Source: Methylohalomonas sp964522485
Lineage (GTDB): Bacteria; Pseudomonadota; Gammaproteobacteria; Methylohalomonadales; Methylohalomonadaceae
Direction: 5' to 3'
Length of the DNA stretch: 18,276 nt
Assembly (NCBI GenBank): GCA_964522485.1
Contig: CAZFUS010000052.1
Location: forward strand, 1-18,276
The notes beneath the pieces are model-generated. The model did no database searches and had not been told where the DNA came from. It worked only from the letters and a program-made list of their open reading frames with translations. The position numbers and the translations under genes are program-made. Positions 14,945 to 18,276 of this stretch are shown here, piece by piece (within the stretch, counting starts at the first letter, position 1; every line of letters starts with the position of its first letter).

Positions 14945-15928
14945 ATGAGCCAACAAACCCGTGCCCTTCTGCTGGGCTTGTTGGCAGATGGCTGTTTTCA
15001 CTCCGGGCAGGAACTCGCCGCAGTGACGGCCGTCAGCCGTACCGCGGTGTGGAAACACGTGCGTGCCCTGCGCCGCCGCGGGCTGGATATCTTTGCCGTT
15101 TCTGGTCGCGGCTACCGGCTCGCCCGGCCACTCGATCTGCTTGACGAAGAAGCGATCGCGGCCAGGCTCAACAAGCGGATTGCCGCACGAATCCAAGCCC
15201 TGCGCGTACATCTGGAACTCGCCTCGACCAATCAGTACTTGCTTGAACAGCTGCCGCCGGATGCGGCCGGCGGTTATGTCTGCCTGGCCGAATACCAGTC
15301 TGCCGGGCGCGGGCGGCATGGCAATCGCTGGTTATCGCCTCTGGGTGCCGGCCTGTATCTCTCGATTGGCTGGCGGGTCGACGGCATGCCGGAGCCGTTG
15401 ACCGGCCTGTCGCTGGCCGCCGGCGTCGCCGCCGTGCGCGCCCTGAATGCCTGTCAGGTGCAGGATGTGAAGCTCAAGTGGCCGAATGATCTGGTCTCTG
15501 CGGGGCGTAAACTCGGCGGTATACTGCTGCAGGTCACGGGCGAGATCACCGGCCCCTGCCTGTGGGTCCTGGGTATCGGCCTCAACGTCAGCCTGCCCGG
15601 CTGGCCGGACGATGTTTTCGATCAGCCGGTGATCGATGTCGCGCGTCTGACCACTTCTGTGCCGTCACGCAACCAGCTCGCCGCTGCACTCATTAACGAA
15701 CTGGCAGGTTGTCTGGCGGCCTATCCGGATACTGGTTTCAAACCCTATCTGAATGACTGGCAAAATTATGATTGCATGAGCGGCAGACAGGTCAGATTGT
15801 CTATTGGCCAGCGCAGCATCAGCGGCCAGATGCTGGGCGTCGACAGTGCCGGCGCGCTGTTGCTGTCAGTCAACGGTGCGGTCCAGCGTTATGCTTCAGG
15901 CGAACTCAGCCTGCGTGCCCTCTCATGA
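14945..15928 (+). CDS. birA: Biotin operon repressor / biotin-[acetyl-CoA-carboxylase] ligase
   Basis: BirA attaches biotin to the carboxyl-carrier protein of acetyl-CoA carboxylase through biotinyl-AMP, and in bifunctional members also represses biotin synthesis genes. The 327-residue product is the bifunctional type. Its N-terminal winged helix (residues ~5-60) has LAAVTAVSRTAVWKHVRAL and the wing VSGRGYRL. The ligase domain has LASTNQYL (92-99), the biotinyl-AMP loop GRGRHGNRW (121-129), KWPNDL (178-183) and GRKLGGILL (187-195), with the catalytic lysine at 189. The small C-terminal domain at ~275-327 is present. Its stop codon overlaps the coaX start (ATGA), which indicates translational coupling. 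Confidence 0.96.
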   Translation: MSQQTRALLLGLLADGCFHSGQELAAVTAVSRTAVWKHVRALRRRGLDIFAVSGRGYRLARPLDLLDEEAIAARLNKRIAARIQALRVHLELASTNQYLLEQLPPDAAGGYVCLAEYQSAGRGRHGNRWLSPLGAGLYLSIGWRVDGMPEPLTGLSLAAGVAAVRALNACQVQDVKLKWPNDLVSAGRKLGGILLQVTGEITGPCLWVLGIGLNVSLPGWPDDVFDQPVIDVARLTTSVPSRNQLAAALINELAGCLAAYPDTGFKPYLNDWQNYDCMSGRQVRLSIGQRSISGQMLGVDSAGALLLSVNGAVQRYASGELSLRALS

Positions 15929-16668
15929 AACTGCTTCTCGATATCGGCAACAGTCGCATCAAGTGGGCCTGGCTGCAGGATACTGCAGTCGGTGAGGTAC
16001 AGGCTGATGCTTATGACCGGCACGAAATTAGCGCCTGGTGCAGCCGCTGTTTTGCAGCTTCACCGCGTCCGGATTCTGTCTGGATCGCGAATGTGGCCGG
16101 CGCTGATGTTGCCGGCCAATTGCGCCGCTGGTGCCGTGACCAGTGGCGCATGGTTCCGACCTTCGCGCAGACCGGGCAGCGTGATGCCGGTGTCGTCAAC
16201 GGCTATGATGATGTTCGGGAGATGGGTGTGGATCGCTGGCTGGCCATGATGGCCGGCCGTCAGCGTTATGCCCGTGCTTTGTGTATTATCAGTTGCGGGA
16301 CGGCGGTGACGGTTGATGCATTGACTGCAAGCGGAGCGCATAAAGGCGGTTTGATTCTGCCGGGACCGGCCTTGATGCAAGAGGCCCTCAAACAGGCGAC
16401 GCAGGGCGTGCATCCGGATGGCGACGGTTCGCTGCGGCTGGAACTGGGCCGGTCTACCCGTGCCGGCGTAAGCGCCGGCAGTACTTACGCCATTGTCAGT
16501 TTGATCGAGCGTGTGTTCGCCGAACAGCAGCAGGCGGATCCCGATTTGCACGGCATCATTACCGGTGGTGCGGCGGCGGCAATCATGTCACTGTGCCGGG
16601 TACCGCTGGAATGCATTCCCCATCTGGTTCTGCAGGGACTGGCCCATTACGCGTTGCGACGGTCATGA
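15925..16668 (+). CDS. coaX: Type III pantothenate kinase
   Basis: CoaX phosphorylates pantothenate, the first step of coenzyme A synthesis, and is not inhibited by CoA. The 247-residue product has the ASKHA-fold phosphate loop LLLDIGNSRIKWA (3-15), the substrate motif GVDRWLAMMAGR (101-112), SCGTAVTVDAL (123-133), and HKGGLILPG (139-147). Length is normal for the family. The start is fixed by homology at the ATG overlapping the birA stop (ATGA). A longer open frame from 15772 is only the upstream extension inside birA. The birA-coaX pairing is common in gammaproteobacteria that lack CoaA. Confidence 0.95.
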   Translation: MKLLLDIGNSRIKWAWLQDTAVGEVQADAYDRHEISAWCSRCFAASPRPDSVWIANVAGADVAGQLRRWCRDQWRMVPTFAQTGQRDAGVVNGYDDVREMGVDRWLAMMAGRQRYARALCIISCGTAVTVDALTASGAHKGGLILPGPALMQEALKQATQGVHPDGDGSLRLELGRSTRAGVSAGSTYAIVSLIERVFAEQQQADPDLHGIITGGAAAAIMSLCRVPLECIPHLVLQGLAHYALRRS

Positions 16669-17468
16669 GATGGATCTGCCTGTTATTGTTGCTGCTCAAT
16701 CTTGGCTATATGGCCTGGATGCTGGATCAGCGCACGCAGCAAGAAGTTCGCTATCAGACATCAGCCATGGACGTGCCCGATAATGTCCCGCGGTTGCAGT
16801 TGGTCAGTGAACTGGAGCATCCGCCGATGCGCCAGATCGCAGTGCCGGCCGAAATCCGTGCGGAGGATCCGCCAGAAGAAGACAGCGCGCCACAGTCCGA
16901 GGGAGAGGATTCCCTGGCGCTGGTGACTACATTGCCGGGCATCAGTGATGAACTGCCGGAATCGCTGCTGATGCTGACACAACTTGAGATGAACGCCTGC
17001 TTCAGTTTCGGTCCTTTTACCGATCGCGACCGGGCCGGCGGTTTTCTCGGCTGGCTGAAGGCACGCCAGGCGCGCTCTAGTCTGCGCCGCGAGGCGGATG
17101 ACGACAATTCACTGTTCTGGGTGTATCTGAAACCCCGCAGTAACGCCGAAGCCAGGGCGACGCTGGAGAAACTGCGCGACCAGGGCGTACAGGACATCAG
17201 CCTGATGGACACTGGTGATCTCAAGAATGCGATTTCACTGGGATTGTTTTCGACTCAGGCCTCGGTGAACCGGCGCCTGCGTGAACTTGAGGATAAGGGC
17301 TATCAGCCGGTGGTCGTCCCCTACGATCAGGACGATACAGTCTACTGGGTGGACGCCAGGATTAATCAGGGCAAGTTGATTGAAGAAATGTCCGATGCCT
17401 ATCCTTCGGGCCTGAATTTCGTGCCAATTGCTTGTGCGAAAATTGCCCTGGCGCAGTCGGATCAATAA
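16665..17468 (+). CDS. SPOR-domain membrane protein
   Basis: The 267-residue product begins MRWICLLLLLLNLGYMAWML, an N-terminal anchor or uncleaved signal. A low-complexity Pro/Glu/Asp-rich linker follows to residue ~85, then a periplasmic C-terminal region with SPOR-type halves: CFSFGPFTDRDRAGGFLGWL (112-131), FWVYLKPRSNAEARATLEKL (151-170), NAISLGLFSTQASVNRRL (188-205) and VYWVDARI near 226. SPOR domains bind denuded peptidoglycan strands, usually at the division septum, so a cell-envelope role is likely (inference). The start overlaps the coaX stop as ATGA, which makes birA-coaX-this gene one coupled unit. The longer open frame from 16593 is upstream readthrough within coaX. Confidence 0.88.
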   Translation: MRWICLLLLLLNLGYMAWMLDQRTQQEVRYQTSAMDVPDNVPRLQLVSELEHPPMRQIAVPAEIRAEDPPEEDSAPQSEGEDSLALVTTLPGISDELPESLLMLTQLEMNACFSFGPFTDRDRAGGFLGWLKARQARSSLRREADDDNSLFWVYLKPRSNAEARATLEKLRDQGVQDISLMDTGDLKNAISLGLFSTQASVNRRLRELEDKGYQPVVVPYDQDDTVYWVDARINQGKLIEEMSDAYPSGLNFVPIACAKIALAQSDQ

Positions 17469-17533
17469 AATACTGTCAAGAAAACAGCCACAGCGGCAGC
17501 GGCCGGCGACGCGGACTCGCGCCCTGCCTCCAG

Positions 17534-17607
17534 GCCCCGATAGTTAAATGGTATAACCGATGATTTGTAATCATCTGTTGGGGGTTCGATTCCCTCTCGG
17601 GGCTCCA
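17534..17607 (+). tRNA. tRNA-Thr (anticodon UGU)
   Basis: A complete cloverleaf can be folded by hand. The acceptor stem GCCCCGA/TCGGGGC has 7 perfect pairs, the D-stem is GTTA/TAAC with a GG-containing loop, and the anticodon stem is GATGA/TCATC around the loop TTTGTAA. The anticodon is therefore TGT, which reads threonine ACA/ACR codons. The T-arm has TTCGATT and the 3' CCA is encoded. G1-C72 and C2-G71 agree with the threonine identity pairs known from E. coli; the discriminator base is U. The gene follows the SPOR protein by 65 nt. No tRNA-Tyr or tRNA-Gly genes follow it, although in many gammaproteobacteria tRNA-Thr lies in a cluster upstream of tufB. Confidence 0.95.
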
Positions 17608-17628
17608 TATTCCTTTCCTCGGGGCTCC
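17596..17628 (+). repeat. Direct repeat of the tRNA-Thr 3' end (possible att-site remnant)
   Basis: CTCGGGGCTCC at the tRNA 3' end (17596-17606) recurs exactly at 17618-17628, only 22 bp further on. Integrating elements commonly duplicate tRNA 3' ends. The copy also contains the palindrome GGGGCTCCCC. At 11 bp, with so short a spacing, slippage or local duplication is equally possible. Confidence 0.4.
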
Positions 17629-17833
17629 CCGTCAGTTTCACCTCTGTCAAGAATCTGCTGAATTTCAACTATTAACTCTATCGATCCGTACTTTATCCTG
17701 CTGAAACCGGGGTTCTCCGGGCTACCTGCTCAACCAGGGTGAATATACCCCAAATGGGTGATTCGGAACGGTCCTGTATATGCTATGGTTTAATTATATA
17801 GTTGCTTCGTGTGTTTCTATATATTGCCAGCTT

Positions 17834-17873
17834 GCCCCCGGCTTCTCCCCTGGAGTCGGGGGCTTTTAGTTTT
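17834..17873 (+). terminator. Strong intrinsic terminator with no upstream ORF
   Basis: GCCCCCGGCT (17834-17843) pairs with AGTCGGGGGC (17854-17863), a 10-bp stem with one G-U pair and a 10-nt loop, followed by TTTTAGTTTT. The nearest gene upstream on this strand is tRNA-Thr, 226 bp away. It could end the tRNA operon transcript or an unrecognised small RNA. Confidence 0.85.
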
Positions 17874-17922
17874 CCGGCTTACTAAGTTTGTTCTCCTGCC
17901 CAATGACACAGCTGTTGTATGG

Positions 17923-17967
17923 ACCCTGCAACCCCGCACTGTTCATGCGCAGGGTTTTTATTATTTT
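17923..17967 (+). terminator. Second intrinsic terminator
   Basis: ACCCTGC (17923-17929) pairs perfectly with GCAGGGT (17949-17955) across a 19-nt loop, and T-rich sequence follows (TTTTATTATTTT). It lies 50 bp after the previous terminator on the same strand with no ORF between them. Confidence 0.75.
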
Positions 17968-18094
17968 CCATCAATCAGATAAAGCCTCTTTTATAGCGTA
18001 ATGCATTTGAGATGTCCGCGAATCACAGACCTTAGTCCCGACTCTGTAATAAACTGATAACCTGAGGGATGGACTTGAATCTCGGGGAGATAAA

Positions 18095-18276
18095 ATGACT
18101 GATACTAAAGATATCGAGAATGCATTAAATAAAGTTTTAGATGACAGACGCGACTGGTATCGTCCGGCCATACATTTCCTGGCCGGCATACTGGGTTTTT
18201 GCCTGGCAATCATGGTTGGTATTTTTTCAGCCTATCACAATTATAAGGATGAAGAATTTGCAAAAGTTCTTGATGA
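18095..18276 (+). CDS. Unrecognised single-span membrane protein, 5' part only
   Basis: I translated 60 codons from the ATG at 18095 to the window edge without a stop. The product starts MTDTKDIENALNKVLDDRRD, a charged cytoplasmic segment of ~23 residues. A hydrophobic span FLAGILGFCLAIMVGIFSAY follows (about residues 28-47), then HNYKDEEFAKVLD. The ribosome site GGGGAGA, ~5 nt before the ATG, is strong and fixes the start. A preceding 9-codon ORF (18069-18098) overlaps the start as ATGA. I do not recognise the family; the visible part gives only topology (N-in, one helix so far). AT-rich codons (AAA, TTA, AAT, GAT) differ from the GC-rich genes upstream, which agrees with a different origin. 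Confidence 0.75.
   Translation, partial: MTDTKDIENALNKVLDDRRDWYRPAIHFLAGILGFCLAIMVGIFSAYHNYKDEEFAKVLD

Larger units (their letters stand above)
17608..18094. other. 487-bp gene-free region after tRNA-Thr
   Basis: No convincing ORF is present. Contents are the copied tRNA 3' end (17618-17628), a small inverted repeat ACCC-5 nt-GGGT at 17747-17759, an AT-rich block around 17775-17825, and two well-formed plus-strand terminators (17834-17873 and 17923-17967) with no coding gene before either. Base composition is more AT-rich than in the genes to the left. The last ~25 bp contain a 9-codon ORF and the ribosome site of the gene at 18095. Confidence 0.6.

Noticed and set aside
17462..17668. 68-codon minus-strand ORF containing PREGIEPPT
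   Set aside because: It is antisense to tRNA-Thr. The motif is the reverse complement of the tRNA T-arm and acceptor region, a well-known source of false hypothetical proteins.
17746..17762. NarL/LuxR-type binding site around ACCC-CAAAT-GGGT
   Set aside because: Only four perfect arm positions and no known target gene next to it; resemblance to TACCCAT-type heptamers is too loose.
1..18276. CRISPR arrays, insertion sequences, rRNA genes
   Set aside because: No regularly spaced 25-40-nt repeats, no transposase-like ORF and no rRNA sequence were seen on either strand.

Overview
The window is a stretch of gammaproteobacterial chromosome. CysB, Cfa, BirA and GcvP read as clear gammaproteobacterial orthologues. 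A [4Fe-4S]-type CysH and the gene order birA-coaX-SPOR protein-tRNA-Thr suggest a Chromatiales-like, sulfur-metabolising relative, but the genus cannot be fixed from this sequence. Most genes are GC-rich housekeeping genes. The last ~600 bases and the gene at 6522-7742 look more AT-rich.

Layout. 1-2914 (minus): glycine cleavage operon gcvT-gcvH-gcvP, with gcvP cut by the window edge. 3067-4257 (minus): cyclopropane-fatty-acyl-phospholipid synthase, divergent from a small YdcH/DUF465 protein (4413-4643, plus) that ends in a clear terminator. 4737-6092 (minus): MFS_3-type exporter with a cluster of three palindromes in front of it. 6362-6461: a 100-N assembly gap. 6522-7742 (minus): a protein of unknown function that resembles a HEPN-like family. 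7984-11066: sulfur assimilation block with a TSUP anion transporter, divergent cysB, and convergent cysH followed by a thioredoxin-fold CxxC protein. 11200-12072 (minus): soluble FHA protein. 12232-13359 (minus): predicted lipoprotein aminopeptidase, divergent by only 41 bp from a rhodanese-type sulfurtransferase. 13401-17468 (plus): sulfurtransferase, membrane FHA protein, birA, coaX and a SPOR protein, the last three joined by ATGA stop/start overlaps. 17534-17607: tRNA-Thr(UGU). 17608-18094: a gene-free stretch with two orphan terminators and an 11-bp repeat of the tRNA 3' end. 18095 to the edge: start of an unrecognised single-span membrane protein.

How it fits together. The 8-11 kb block is a coherent sulfur unit: a sulfur-oxyanion/sulfonate-type transporter, the regulator CysB, APS reductase, and a small dithiol protein that could be its electron donor. 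Its most unusual feature is a perfect intrinsic terminator placed about 20 nt upstream of the transporter start codon, on the transporter strand, which suggests attenuation. No CRISPR array, transposase or rRNA was seen.
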